Below are positions 19,828 to 28,199 of a stretch of DNA of 33,580 nucleotides, piece after piece. A program made the position numbers and the translations under genes. Origin of the DNA: Planctomycetia bacterium (lineage in GTDB: Bacteria > Planctomycetota > MHYJ01 > WSZJ01). Location: NCBI GenBank assembly GCA_020849035.1, contig JADLHC010000302.1:1-33580 (forward strand). Reading direction: 5' to 3'. Numbering within the stretch: the first letter of the stretch is position 1; each line of letters starts with the position of its first letter. The notes under the pieces were generated by a model, which made no database searches, had not been told where the DNA came from, and saw only the letters and a list, made by a program, of their open reading frames with translations.

Positions 19828-19896
19828 ACCCGCGGTGGAAATCGGGAAACAGCGGGCTGCGCAATTTCCCGCACCCGGTTAGAATCCCGGCCCGCC

Positions 19897-21105
19897 ATGT
19901 TCCCACTCTCGGACCGAGACGTTCTGGCACGCAAGGCCTTCCTCCATCTCACCGAGGAAGACGAACGCCTCCTGCGCGAGGTCCACTCCCTGCTCTCGCA
20001 GCACGCCGATGCGCTCATCAACCGCTTCTACGAGTACCTGCTCTCCGACGAACGCACGCGCAGAATGCTCGAGGCTCCCGGTCAGGTCGAACGGCTCAAG
20101 GCCCTTCAACGCACCTACTTTCTCCGGCTGACCGCCGGGAATTACGACGCCGCCTACTTCAGCGAGCGGGTCCGCGTTGGCCAGACCCACGAGCGAGTGG
20201 GACTCCCGCCCGAGCTCTACATGGGCGCATATCACCGCTACTACCAGATCGCGACGGAGATCATCCGCGGCGCGTTCCCGCCCGGCGATGCCAGGGCGAA
20301 CCGGACCGTCCAGGCTCTCGGCAAGATCATCACGCTCGACATGAGCCTCGCGATCGACGCCTACATCGACAGCGCGCACTCCAGGCTCCACGCCCGCAAC
20401 GAGGAGCTGATGCGCCTGCAGGCTGCGAAGAATGTCCTGACGAACATGATCATCCACGACCTCCAGAACCCGATCGCGGGCATTCGGGCGTTCCTCGAGC
20501 TGCTCCAGACTCGACAGTCGGGGCTGACGGAGAGCGAGATGGATGCGCTGCATGAAGCGCTGCGCCGGTGCGACGACCTGGGCGAGATGGTCATGAACGT
20601 GCTGCAAGTGAGCCGCGCCGAGGTCGGGTCCCTGGACGTGAACGCGGAGTCGGTGGACCTGGCGGATCTGGCGCGCCGGAGCGTCTCCGCGTTCGCGCTG
20701 CATGCGGGCCAGGCAGGGCGGACGCTCACGGTCGACGCGCCCGGGGAGCTGCCGATCCGGTCCGACCAGTCGCTGCTGAAGCGCATTTTCTACAACCTGA
20801 TCCGGAATGCGCTGCGTCACACGCCGCGGGGCACGCGCGTGGTGGTCCGCGTGGGGTCCGCCGGGGCGGGGAAGGCCGAGATCCTGGTGTCGGACAACGG
20901 GCCGGGGATCCCGCGGGAGGTGCTGCCGCTGCTTTTCCATCAGCACGGCGGGGAGCAGCTGCGCGCCGCCGGGCTCCGCGTCGACACGGGCCTGGGGCTT
21001 TCGTTCTGCCGCTCGGCGGTCAACGCGCTGGGCGGGACGATCGAGGTGGAAAGCGACGGGCGAAGCGGCACGGTGTTCCGCATCCTGCTCGGGAACGCGC
21101 CGTAG
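19897..21105 (+). CDS. Globin-coupled sensor histidine kinase (GCS/protoglobin-HisKA-HATPase)
   Basis: N-terminal about 155 aa with LRLTAGNYDAAYFSERVRVGQTHERVGLPPELYMGAYHRYY (GCS proximal-His motif), then MIIHDLQNPIAGIRAFLELL (H-box), NLIRNALRHTP (N-box), VSDNGPGIPREV, DTGLGLSFCRSAVNALGG (G-boxes). Confidence 0.87.
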   Translation: MFPLSDRDVLARKAFLHLTEEDERLLREVHSLLSQHADALINRFYEYLLSDERTRRMLEAPGQVERLKALQRTYFLRLTAGNYDAAYFSERVRVGQTHERVGLPPELYMGAYHRYYQIATEIIRGAFPPGDARANRTVQALGKIITLDMSLAIDAYIDSAHSRLHARNEELMRLQAAKNVLTNMIIHDLQNPIAGIRAFLELLQTRQSGLTESEMDALHEALRRCDDLGEMVMNVLQVSRAEVGSLDVNAESVDLADLARRSVSAFALHAGQAGRTLTVDAPGELPIRSDQSLLKRIFYNLIRNALRHTPRGTRVVVRVGSAGAGKAEILVSDNGPGIPREVLPLLFHQHGGEQLRAAGLRVDTGLGLSFCRSAVNALGGTIEVESDGRSGTVFRILLGNAP

Positions 21106-21138
21106 CGCCCCCGCGCAGGAGGTCGGGCGCGGGCGGGC

Positions 21139-21990
21139 CTACTTCGCCCGGACGACCAGCATCGGCACCGTCGCCCCCCGCAGGACCTTCTCCGTCACGC
21201 TTCCCATCACCCATCGCGACGGGCCGCTGCGGCCGTGGGTGCTCATCGCCAGCAGGTCCACGCCATGCCGCTTGGTTGCGTCGAGGATCTCGGAGGCGGG
21301 GTCGCCGAGGCGGATGACCGGGTCCACCGGGATTCCCTCCGAGGCGAGGTCCTTCACGGCGATGCGCACGAGAGGTTCGCCTTCTCCCGCTTTTCCCTCG
21401 GAGGTCGGTTCCACGACGCCGAGCACCAGCACGCTGGCCCCGACGGCTTTGGCGAAAGTCTTGACGTGCGGCAGGACCGCCAGCGACTTCTCGCTGCCGT
21501 CGATCGGGACGAGGATGCGCCGGAACGGGATCTCCTGGACTGGAGTGCGGTCCGCGCCGACGGCGGCTTCCTTGTAGGACCGCACCAGCAGGATCGGGAT
21601 CTCGCTCGCGCGGACCACCTTCTCCGCCACGCTGCCGAAAACGAACCGCGACAGCCCCGTCCGCCCGTGAGTGGCCATCGCGATCAGCGTCGCCTTCTCG
21701 TCGCGCGCCGCGTCGAGCACCGACGTCGCTTCGCCCCCGACCCGCACGAGGCCGCGGACGCTGACGCCTTCCTTACGGAGCTGGCGCTCGAGCGCCCCCA
21801 CGTAGCGCTCGGCCTCCGCCTTGAGATCGGAGAGCAGCGGGGCGTATTCGACACCCGGCTGCACGGGGACGGGGCCGGCCTCGAAGAGGATGACGCTGGC
21901 GTCCTTGACGCGCAGGAGCCTGCAGACCTGGCCGAGGACGGCCTCGGCGACTTCGGAGCCATCGAGGGGAACGAGGATGCGTTCGAGCAT
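21139..21990 (-). CDS. Universal stress protein, tandem UspA domains
   Basis: MLERILVPLDGSEVAEAVL...MATHGRTGLSRFVFGSVAEKVVRASEIPILLVR and second domain FRRILVPIDGSEKSLAVL...MSTHGRSGPSRWVMGSVTEKVLRGATVPMLVVR. Confidence 0.93.
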   Translation of the reverse strand: MLERILVPLDGSEVAEAVLGQVCRLLRVKDASVILFEAGPVPVQPGVEYAPLLSDLKAEAERYVGALERQLRKEGVSVRGLVRVGGEATSVLDAARDEKATLIAMATHGRTGLSRFVFGSVAEKVVRASEIPILLVRSYKEAAVGADRTPVQEIPFRRILVPIDGSEKSLAVLPHVKTFAKAVGASVLVLGVVEPTSEGKAGEGEPLVRIAVKDLASEGIPVDPVIRLGDPASEILDATKRHGVDLLAMSTHGRSGPSRWVMGSVTEKVLRGATVPMLVVRAK

Positions 21991-22021
21991 GGGGAACCTC
22001 CGATCCGGGTGAGGAATTGAC

Positions 22022-22036
22022 GCACAAGGCGTGCCG
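22022..22036 (-). promoter_or_regulatory. sigma54-like promoter of the minus-strand usp gene
   Basis: Minus strand cGGCACGccttGTGC: GG-N10-GC; predicted TSS about 20 nt before the start codon at 21990. Confidence 0.6.
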
Positions 22037-22148
22037 GGGACAACGAGGCGCAGGGAGGACCCAGCTCCCGGGCTTGCGTCATTTTCCGCTGAAGTCAGTG
22101 TAATTGGGCAGGACGCTTACCGCATGAGGTAATCTGCCTGCGTCGGCG

Positions 22149-22163
22149 CGGCCTTGGTTTTGC
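22149..22163 (+). promoter_or_regulatory. sigma54-like promoter of the plus-strand usp operon
   Basis: cGGCcttggttTTGC: GG-N10-GC; ATG at 22202. The -24 box is weaker than the others. Confidence 0.45.
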
Positions 22164-22201
22164 GCCTTTGCCTGATCCCTCGGATTGCCAGGAGGTGCAC
22201 C

Positions 22202-23104
22202 ATGTACCGGAACATCCTCGTTCCCGTCGACGGAAGCGACCTGTCGGAGTACGCGATCCCGTACGCGATCGAGATCGCCCGACGTGCGAAGGGGCGCGTG
22301 CGGCTGCTGCGCGCCATGCCCGAATCGCTCATCGTGACCGACATCCCGGTCTCGATCCAGGCGTCCGCCCGCAAGCTCGCGCAGGCCGAGGTGGACCGGC
22401 TCGTCAAAGCCTACGGAACCGCCGAAGTCCCCGTCGACGCCGAGGTCCGGATCGGCTTCCCCCTGGAGGAGATCAAGCGCGCCGCGACGAAGGCCGACCT
22501 CGTGGTCATGACGACCCATGGCCGCGGCGGGATCCAGCGATGGGTGATGGGAAGCGTGGCGGACAAGGTCATCCGCCTGAGTGCCCGCCCGGTGCTGGTG
22601 ATCCATCCGCCGGCCAAGCGGTCCAAGGCGATGGCCGCCGCCGGCGCCCTGCGCATGTTCCGCGACGCGATGGTCTCGCTCGACGGCTCCCCCATGTCCG
22701 CGCAGGCTCTTCGCGAACTGCGCCAGATCTCGGAGGGCGGGACGCGCGTGCACCTCGTGAGGGTGGTGGCTGCGGACGCGGCGCCCGCGGCGGTGGACCT
22801 TGCCGCGGGCCAGCTGAAGGACGCGGCGAGCGACCTCGTCGCGCGCGGGGTGAACGTCGTGCAGGCCGTTGAGAAGAACGACAGCCCGGCGGAGGCGATC
22901 GTGGACTACGCGCTGAAGAAGGGCTGCGGCGTGATTGCGATGACGACGCGCGGCGCGGGCGGCGTCGAGCGCTGGCTGCTCGGCGGCGTGACCGACAAGG
23001 TCGTCCGTCACGGGCCGACGCCGGTCCTGGTGCTGAGGGCGGCGCGGGCTCTCTGGAAGGGTGGGAAGCGGCCGCTGGGTCGGCGGAACATCCCCGTCAT
23101 CTGA
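22202..23104 (+). CDS. Universal stress protein, tandem UspA domains
   Basis: MYRNILVPVDGSDLSEYAIPYAIEIA...MTTHGRGGIQRWVMGSVADKVIRLSARPVLVIHP plus second domain ...MTTRGAGGVERWLLGGVTDKVVRHGPTPVLVLR. Confidence 0.93.
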   Translation: MYRNILVPVDGSDLSEYAIPYAIEIARRAKGRVRLLRAMPESLIVTDIPVSIQASARKLAQAEVDRLVKAYGTAEVPVDAEVRIGFPLEEIKRAATKADLVVMTTHGRGGIQRWVMGSVADKVIRLSARPVLVIHPPAKRSKAMAAAGALRMFRDAMVSLDGSPMSAQALRELRQISEGGTRVHLVRVVAADAAPAAVDLAAGQLKDAASDLVARGVNVVQAVEKNDSPAEAIVDYALKKGCGVIAMTTRGAGGVERWLLGGVTDKVVRHGPTPVLVLRAARALWKGGKRPLGRRNIPVI

Positions 23105-23130
23105 GGGCGGTGCGGATCGGAGGTGGAGCC

Positions 23131-23967
23131 ATGCTGAGGCACGTCCTGGTCCCGCTGGACGCTTCCCCGGGGGCGGAGTCGATCCTGGACCGGCTGATGC
23201 CGATCCTGGGCCGGCCGGGGACGGACACCGTGCTGCTCCACATCGCCGTCCCGCCACTCGCCGCTGCGCTGGACCCGCGTGCGGCTGACGATGCGCGGGC
23301 GGAGGCGCAGGGGTACGTGAAGGCGGCGGCGAAGCGGCTGTCGGCGAAAGGCGTGCGGTGCCGCGGCGTGGTGCGGCCCGGGTCTCCCGCGGCGGCGATC
23401 CTGGAGGCGGCGGCGGAGAAGACCAACGGGATGATCGCGATGGCGACGCACGCCAGGCGGGGGCTGGCCCGGGTGGCGTTCGGGAGCGTCGGGGAGAGCG
23501 TGCTGCGGGAGAGCCCGGTCCCGGTGCTCCTGCTGCGGGTTGCGGAGGAGGGGAAGGCGGCGCCGCTGAAGGTCCGGCGGATCGTGGTGCCGATCGACGG
23601 GAGCGCGCTGGCGCTGGAGGTGGCGCCGCACGTCGCCGAGCTCGTGCAGGCGTTCGGGGCGAGGGTGACGCTGGTGCACGTGCTGCCGCCGAAGCCGGCG
23701 ATGGGGGAGACGGTCGCGCACGCGGAGCGGGTCGTGGAGGAGGCGAAGGCGCTGTTCTCGGAGGAGGGAGTGGACTGCGACGCGCTGGTTCGCACGGGGG
23801 ACGCGGCCGAGGAGATCGTGGACGCGGCGGAGCTGAAGCGGGCCGACCTGGTGGCGATCACGTCGCACGGCCGGTCCGGGATCGCGCGGGCGGTGCTGGG
23901 GAGCGTGGCGGAGCGGGTGCTCCGCACATGCCCCGTGCCGCTGCTGGTGTCGCGTTCGCGGGCCTGA
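23131..23967 (+). CDS. Universal stress protein, tandem UspA domains
   Basis: MLRHVLVPLDASPGAESILDRL...MATHARRGLARVAFGSVGESVLRESPVPVLLLR and RRIVVPIDGSALALEVAPHV...ITSHGRSGIARAVLGSVAERVLRTCPVPLLVSR. Confidence 0.92.
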   Translation: MLRHVLVPLDASPGAESILDRLMPILGRPGTDTVLLHIAVPPLAAALDPRAADDARAEAQGYVKAAAKRLSAKGVRCRGVVRPGSPAAAILEAAAEKTNGMIAMATHARRGLARVAFGSVGESVLRESPVPVLLLRVAEEGKAAPLKVRRIVVPIDGSALALEVAPHVAELVQAFGARVTLVHVLPPKPAMGETVAHAERVVEEAKALFSEEGVDCDALVRTGDAAEEIVDAAELKRADLVAITSHGRSGIARAVLGSVAERVLRTCPVPLLVSRSRA

Positions 23968-23978
23968 CGGTCGGCAGG

Positions 23979-25595
23979 TCACTCGATCCCGGGGGCGGTC
24001 TTCTCCCCGGGCTTCGCCGGGATTTCGGTCATGGTCGCCTGGGTGAGCAAGAGGATCCCGGCGACGGAGACGGCGTTCTCCAGCGCGACGCGGACGACCT
24101 TGGTGGGATCGATGATCCCGGCTTCGAGGAGATCGACCCACCTCCCGGTTGCCGCATCGAATCCGTGCGCGCCCTTTCCCGACTTCATCCGGTCCACGAC
24201 GACGCCCGGGTCGGCGCCTGAGTTCTCCGCGATCTGCCGCGCCGGCTCCTCCAGGGCGCGGCGCAGGATGCGGACTCCCGTGCGCTCGTCGCCCTCGGCG
24301 GAGGCCTCGATCGGATCCAGCACGAGAACGGCCCGGAGCAGCGCCAGCCCGCCCCCGGGGACGATCCCCTCCGCGACGGCGGCCCGTGTCGAGGAGACCG
24401 CGTCGTCGAACGCCTCCGTGCGGTTCTTCAGCTCCGCCTCGCTCGGCGCGCCGACCCGGATCACCGCCACGCCGCCCGAGAGCTTCGCGAGCCGCTCGCG
24501 CAGCTTCTCCCTGTCGTAGTCGCCGGTCGCCGCCTCGATCTGCCGCCGGAGCTGCCCGATCCGTCCCTGGATGTCCGCCTTCGCCCCTGCCCCGCCCACG
24601 ACCGTCGTCGCCTCCTGCGCCACGACGACCCTCTGCGCCCGCCCCAGCATCTCCGGCTTCGCCTGGTCCAGCTTGACGCCAAGGTCCTCCGAAACGACGC
24701 GCCCCGCCGTCAGGATCGCCAGGTCCTCCAGCATTTCCTTCCGCCGGTCCCCGTAACCCGGCGCCTTCACGGCCGCAACCTGAAGCACCCCGCGGAGCTT
24801 GTTCACGAGAAGCGTCGCCAGCGCGTCGCCATCCACGTCCTCGGCGACGATGAGGAGCGGGCGGGACTGGTGCGCGACCGCCTCGAGAATCGGAACGAGG
24901 TCCGCCGCGTTCCCGATCTTCCGGTCCGTGACGAGGATCATCGGATCCTCCAGCACGGCCTCCATCCTCTCCCGGTCCGTCACGAAATAGGGCGAGATCC
25001 AGCCCCGGTCGAACTGCATCCCCTCCACGACATCGAGCTGCGTCTCGGTCGTCTTCGCCTCCTCCACCGTCACGACCCCCTCGCTTCCCACGCGCTCGAT
25101 CGCCTCCGCCACCACTTTCCCGATCGACTCGTCGTTGTGGGCGGAGACCGTCGCCACCTGCTCCTTCTCCTTCCGGCTTTTCACAGGGCGCGACAGATCC
25201 CTGATCCCTTTCACCGCCGCTGTCATCCCGCGGTCCAGCCCACGCTTCAGGTCCACCGCGCTCGCCCCCGCCGCGACGTTCCGCAGTCCTTCCGCGAGAA
25301 TGCGCCACGCCAGCACCGTCGACGTGCTCGTCCCGTCTCCCACCACGTCTCCCGTCTTCTCCGCCGCCTGCCGGAGCACCTGCGCGCCCAGGGCCTCTTC
25401 CGCATCCTCGAGCTCGAACTCCTTCGCAATCGTCACTCCGTCGTTGCAGACCAGCGGCGTCCCCCACGACTTCGCGATCAGGACGCACTTCGACTTCGGT
25501 CCCAGCGTGAGCCGCACGGCGTCGGCGAGCTTGCCTGCGCCGCGGAGGAGTTTTTCGTGGGCTTCGGGCTGGAAGAGGACGCGTTTCTTCGGCAT
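23979..25595 (-). CDS. groEL: GroEL/Cpn60 chaperonin paralogue without GGM tail
   Basis: LADAVRLTLGPKSKCVLIAKSWGTPLVCNDGVTIAKEFELED, VVGDGTSTSTVLAWRIL, KAPGYGDRRKEMLEDLAILTAG, VAEGIVPGGGLALLRA. C-terminus is EIPAKPGEKTAPGIE. No groES next to it. Confidence 0.92.
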   Translation of the reverse strand: MPKKRVLFQPEAHEKLLRGAGKLADAVRLTLGPKSKCVLIAKSWGTPLVCNDGVTIAKEFELEDAEEALGAQVLRQAAEKTGDVVGDGTSTSTVLAWRILAEGLRNVAAGASAVDLKRGLDRGMTAAVKGIRDLSRPVKSRKEKEQVATVSAHNDESIGKVVAEAIERVGSEGVVTVEEAKTTETQLDVVEGMQFDRGWISPYFVTDRERMEAVLEDPMILVTDRKIGNAADLVPILEAVAHQSRPLLIVAEDVDGDALATLLVNKLRGVLQVAAVKAPGYGDRRKEMLEDLAILTAGRVVSEDLGVKLDQAKPEMLGRAQRVVVAQEATTVVGGAGAKADIQGRIGQLRRQIEAATGDYDREKLRERLAKLSGGVAVIRVGAPSEAELKNRTEAFDDAVSSTRAAVAEGIVPGGGLALLRAVLVLDPIEASAEGDERTGVRILRRALEEPARQIAENSGADPGVVVDRMKSGKGAHGFDAATGRWVDLLEAGIIDPTKVVRVALENAVSVAGILLLTQATMTEIPAKPGEKTAPGIE

Positions 25596-25639
25596 GGGTG
25601 TTCTCCTGGAATGGCGGCGTCCGGACACAGGCAGAGGGG

Positions 25640-25655
25640 TGCCGAAGAGTCGGCA
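25640..25655 (-). promoter_or_regulatory. Inverted repeat TGCCGA-AGAG-TCGGCA in the predicted groEL leader
   Basis: Perfect 6-bp arms with a 4-nt loop, 45 bp upstream of the groEL start codon. Confidence 0.4.
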
Positions 25656-25672
25656 GCCGGGGGGCGAAGGTC

Positions 25673-25687
25673 GCAAAGCGTGCGCCC
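25673..25687 (-). promoter_or_regulatory. sigma54-like promoter of groEL paralogue
   Basis: Minus strand gGGCgCacgctTTGC: GG-N10-GC and TTGC -12 box; long (about 66 nt) leader. Confidence 0.4.
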
Positions 25688-25785
25688 GCGGGGGCGAAAG
25701 GGGCGGGGCGCGGGCAAACCCTCGGTGGATTGCGGGATTATCCGCGGCTGGCCAGCGAATGGGACCGGCCAGGTCTCAAACCGCG

Positions 25786-25801
25786 CGGCACCGTATTCGC
25801 A
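25786..25801 (+). promoter_or_regulatory. sigma54-like promoter of mobB
   Basis: cGGCACcgtattcGCa: GG-N10-GC with consensus GGCAC; ATG at 25832. Confidence 0.5.
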
Positions 25802-25831
25802 TCCTCCCCACCATTCCTCGGAGGAGCCCTC

Positions 25832-26386
25832 ATGAAACTCGTCGCGTTCTGCGGACCCTCGGACTCCGGCAAGACCTGGATGATCGAGCGCCTCGTCCGG
25901 ATCTGGACTTCCCGGGGCCTGCGCGTCGGCGTCGTCAAGCACTGTTCCAAGGGCTACCAGATCGACCGCGACGGAAAGGACTCCTCCCGCTTCTGGGAGG
26001 GAGGCGCAGCGGCCGTGGCCGTCGTCGGTCCGGGCGAGTGGGCCGTCCGCCGCCGCGACGCCGGTGTCGACCCGGTGCGTATTGCCAGCGAGGCCTTCCC
26101 CGACGTCGACGTCGCCATCGTCGAGGGCTTCCGCGAGGTCTCCCTGCCCCGCGTCCGCGTCTTCGGGGCAACCGAACTTCCAGCCCTGCCTTCCGACGAC
26201 CCGAACCTGATCGCGGGCGTCGCCAGAACCCCGGGGACAAGCGCCAATCTCCCGGTGTTCGCGCTCACGGATGCCGAAGGCCTGTCGGAACTTCTGGTCA
26301 AGCGCCTGGGGCTGACGCTCAAGCCTGCGGTGGACCTGGACGGTTCTGTCCTGCGCCCCGAAAGGGCGGGGGCGCGGCCGGCCTGA
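25832..26386 (+). CDS. mobB: Molybdopterin-guanine dinucleotide biosynthesis protein B (MobB-like P-loop GTPase)
   Basis: MKLVAFCGPSDSGKTWMIERLVRIWTSRGLRVGVVKHCSKGYQIDRDGKDSSRFWEGGAAAVAVVGPGEWAV...DVDVAIVEGFREVSLPRVRVF. Confidence 0.85.
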   Translation: MKLVAFCGPSDSGKTWMIERLVRIWTSRGLRVGVVKHCSKGYQIDRDGKDSSRFWEGGAAAVAVVGPGEWAVRRRDAGVDPVRIASEAFPDVDVAIVEGFREVSLPRVRVFGATELPALPSDDPNLIAGVARTPGTSANLPVFALTDAEGLSELLVKRLGLTLKPAVDLDGSVLRPERAGARPA

Positions 26387-26398
26387 GGACCTGAGCGG

Positions 26399-26450
26399 AG
26401 TCCTCCCTGCGGCGCGCGGCGCAGGTCCGACCGCCGCGCGACGGAGGACT
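26399..26450. terminator. Large GC-rich stem-loop between convergent mobB and histidine kinase genes (possible bidirectional terminator)
   Basis: AGTCCTCC (26399-26406) pairs with GGAGGACT (26443-26450), nested CGCGCGGC (26413-26420)/GCCGCGCG (26433-26440). No U-tract. Confidence 0.45.
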
Positions 26451-26551
26451 GGAGGCTGCCGAGGCCCGTGGTGCGCGCCGCGCGGCCCTGGAGCGCCGCG
26501 TCGGAGCCTGACCGGACCCGCGCCGGCGGACCCGGCCGAAGCCGCGCCCTC

Positions 26552-28150
26552 CTACCTCCGGGTACTGGGCGCCAGGATCGCAGGCACCGGCTGCGGGATC
26601 TCCCGGGGGAGGGTGATGGTGACCACGGTGCCCTTCCCGAGCTCGCTGTCGATGTCGACGCGCCCCCCGTGCGCCTCGACCATTCGCTTGGAGATGGCGA
26701 GGCCCAGCCCTGTTCCGCGGGTCTTGGTGGTGAAGAATGGTGAGAAGAGCCGAGGGAGGTGCTCGGGAGCGATGCCGGTTCCGGTGTCCGAAACGCCGAC
26801 GGTGGCGGAGCCCGGCAGCTCGCGGACGGCGACGGTGATCTGTCCGCCGCGCGGCATGGCGTCGACGGCGTTCTGCAGGATGTTGAAGAAGACTTCCTGG
26901 AGGAGCCTCGGGTCGGCGGAGAGGGCGAGGCTGTCGGGCGACTCGACTTTCAGGGCGACTGCGGCCATGCGCTCCTGCTGTTTGAGGATGCGCGTGACTC
27001 TCCCGAGCAGTTCCACGAGGTCGATGGGCTGGGGCTCCGGGGTCCAGGGGCGCGCGAACACGAGGAGGTCGCGCACGGTCTCGTCGAGGCGGCGCACCTG
27101 GGCCAGGATCTCGGTGACGATCTCGCGGCGATGATCGCCCTCGGGGATGGCGTCGGCGATCACCTGGATCGCGCCGCTGATCCCGGCGAGCGGGTTCTTG
27201 ATCTCGTGGGCGACCGTCGCAGCGAGCTCGCCCACGGCCGCCAGGCTCTGCGAGCGCACGAGGTCCGCCTGGAGGCGCTTCACCTTCGTCATGTCGCGCA
27301 GGATCGCGCTGCGGCCGACGATCCTCCCGGACTTGTCGCGGATGGCCGTGCTGCTGATGTTCATGGCGAGGCGGCGGCCGTCGCGCGAGATGCGGACGGT
27401 TTCGTACCCCTCGAGGTATCCCTCGCGCTCGACCTCGGCGCGGATGCGGCGGAGCTCGCCGGCGTCGCGCAGTTCCTCGGGGATGAGGACGTTGATCGAC
27501 TGGCCGATGATCTCGGAAGCGGGCCAGCCGAAAATGCGTTCGGCACCCCGGTTCCAGCTGCGGATGAGGTCCGCCTGGTCGACGGTGATGATCGCGTCGG
27601 AGGAGTTCTCGAGGATGTTCTCCAGCGATTCCTTGCTCTTGCGGAGTTCCTCGACGAGCAGGGAGCGTTCCAGGGCGACGGAGAGGTGGCCGGCGACAGA
27701 CCGCATCGTGGTCGCGTGCCCGGTCGTGTAGGCGTTGCGCTGGCGGGAGGAGATGAAGAAGACGCCGAAGGGATTTCCGCGGGCGATGAGGGGGAGGGAG
27801 AGCGAGGAGAGCATGCCTTCGCGGACGATGAGGCGGGTCGCTTCGGAAGTGGGGTGCTCCCGGAGGTAGGCTTCGAGATCGTCGAGGATGCGGGGTTCGC
27901 CTGTGCGGAGCAGGGGCTCCAGGCTCGACCCGCGGAGGCGGGCGCCGTATCCCTCGTGCAGGAGGACCGGTCCGTCGCTGCGGCAGGCGTGGATCGTGAG
28001 GAGATCGCGGCCGGGGTCGTAGACCGAGACCGCGACGCGGTTGCACGGAATGTGGCCGCGGAGGCGGGCGTAGATGGAGTCCAGGATGTCCTGGAAGCCG
28101 CGGCCTGCGTTCAGGTCTTCGACGATCTCGTGAAGGATGTCGCTGCTCAC
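26552..28150 (-). CDS. NtrB-like sensor histidine kinase (GAF-PAS-HisKA-HATPase)
   Basis: GTG start; GAF-like region, PAS (ILENSSDAIITVDQADLIRSWNRGAERIFGWPASEIIGQ), VAHEIKNPLAGISGAIQVI (H-box), FFNILQNAVDAMP, VSDTGTGIAPEHLPRLFSPFFTTKTRGTGLGLAISKRMVEAHGG. Confidence 0.93.
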   Translation of the reverse strand: MSSDILHEIVEDLNAGRGFQDILDSIYARLRGHIPCNRVAVSVYDPGRDLLTIHACRSDGPVLLHEGYGARLRGSSLEPLLRTGEPRILDDLEAYLREHPTSEATRLIVREGMLSSLSLPLIARGNPFGVFFISSRQRNAYTTGHATTMRSVAGHLSVALERSLLVEELRKSKESLENILENSSDAIITVDQADLIRSWNRGAERIFGWPASEIIGQSINVLIPEELRDAGELRRIRAEVEREGYLEGYETVRISRDGRRLAMNISSTAIRDKSGRIVGRSAILRDMTKVKRLQADLVRSQSLAAVGELAATVAHEIKNPLAGISGAIQVIADAIPEGDHRREIVTEILAQVRRLDETVRDLLVFARPWTPEPQPIDLVELLGRVTRILKQQERMAAVALKVESPDSLALSADPRLLQEVFFNILQNAVDAMPRGGQITVAVRELPGSATVGVSDTGTGIAPEHLPRLFSPFFTTKTRGTGLGLAISKRMVEAHGGRVDIDSELGKGTVVTITLPREIPQPVPAILAPSTRR

Positions 28151-28156
28151 TTATCT

Positions 28157-28175
28157 TGTCCCCCTGGCGGGGACA
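28157..28175 (-). promoter_or_regulatory. Leader hairpin that can sequester the Shine-Dalgarno of the histidine kinase gene
   Basis: Perfect 7-bp stem TGTCCCC-N5-GGGGACA between the sigma54-like promoter and the GTG start. The AGGGGG SD-like run is in the 3' arm on the minus strand. Confidence 0.45.
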
Positions 28176-28184
28176 TTGGCGAGA

Positions 28185-28199
28185 GCAAGCGGCGGGCCC
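28185..28199 (-). promoter_or_regulatory. sigma54-like promoter of the GAF-PAS histidine kinase
   Basis: Minus strand gGGCcCGccgcTTGC: GG-N10-GC; predicted TSS about 23 nt before the GTG start. Confidence 0.65.

Noticed and set aside
19840-19896. GG-N10-GC element (GGGAAACAGCGGGC) before the globin-coupled kinase
   Set aside because: Only the dinucleotide spacing fits; no GGCAC or TTGC match. The kinase may be co-transcribed with the FNT gene.
23008-25488. 826-aa minus-strand ORF and other long shadows over usp/groEL
   Set aside because: Out of frame with groEL; Arg/Gly-rich translation without recognisable motifs.
25630-25645. Second sigma54-like match upstream of groEL (CGGCACCCCTCTGC, minus strand)
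   Set aside because: Good -24 box, but spacing is GG-N9-GC, which sigma54 does not normally tolerate; the 25673-25687 element fits better.
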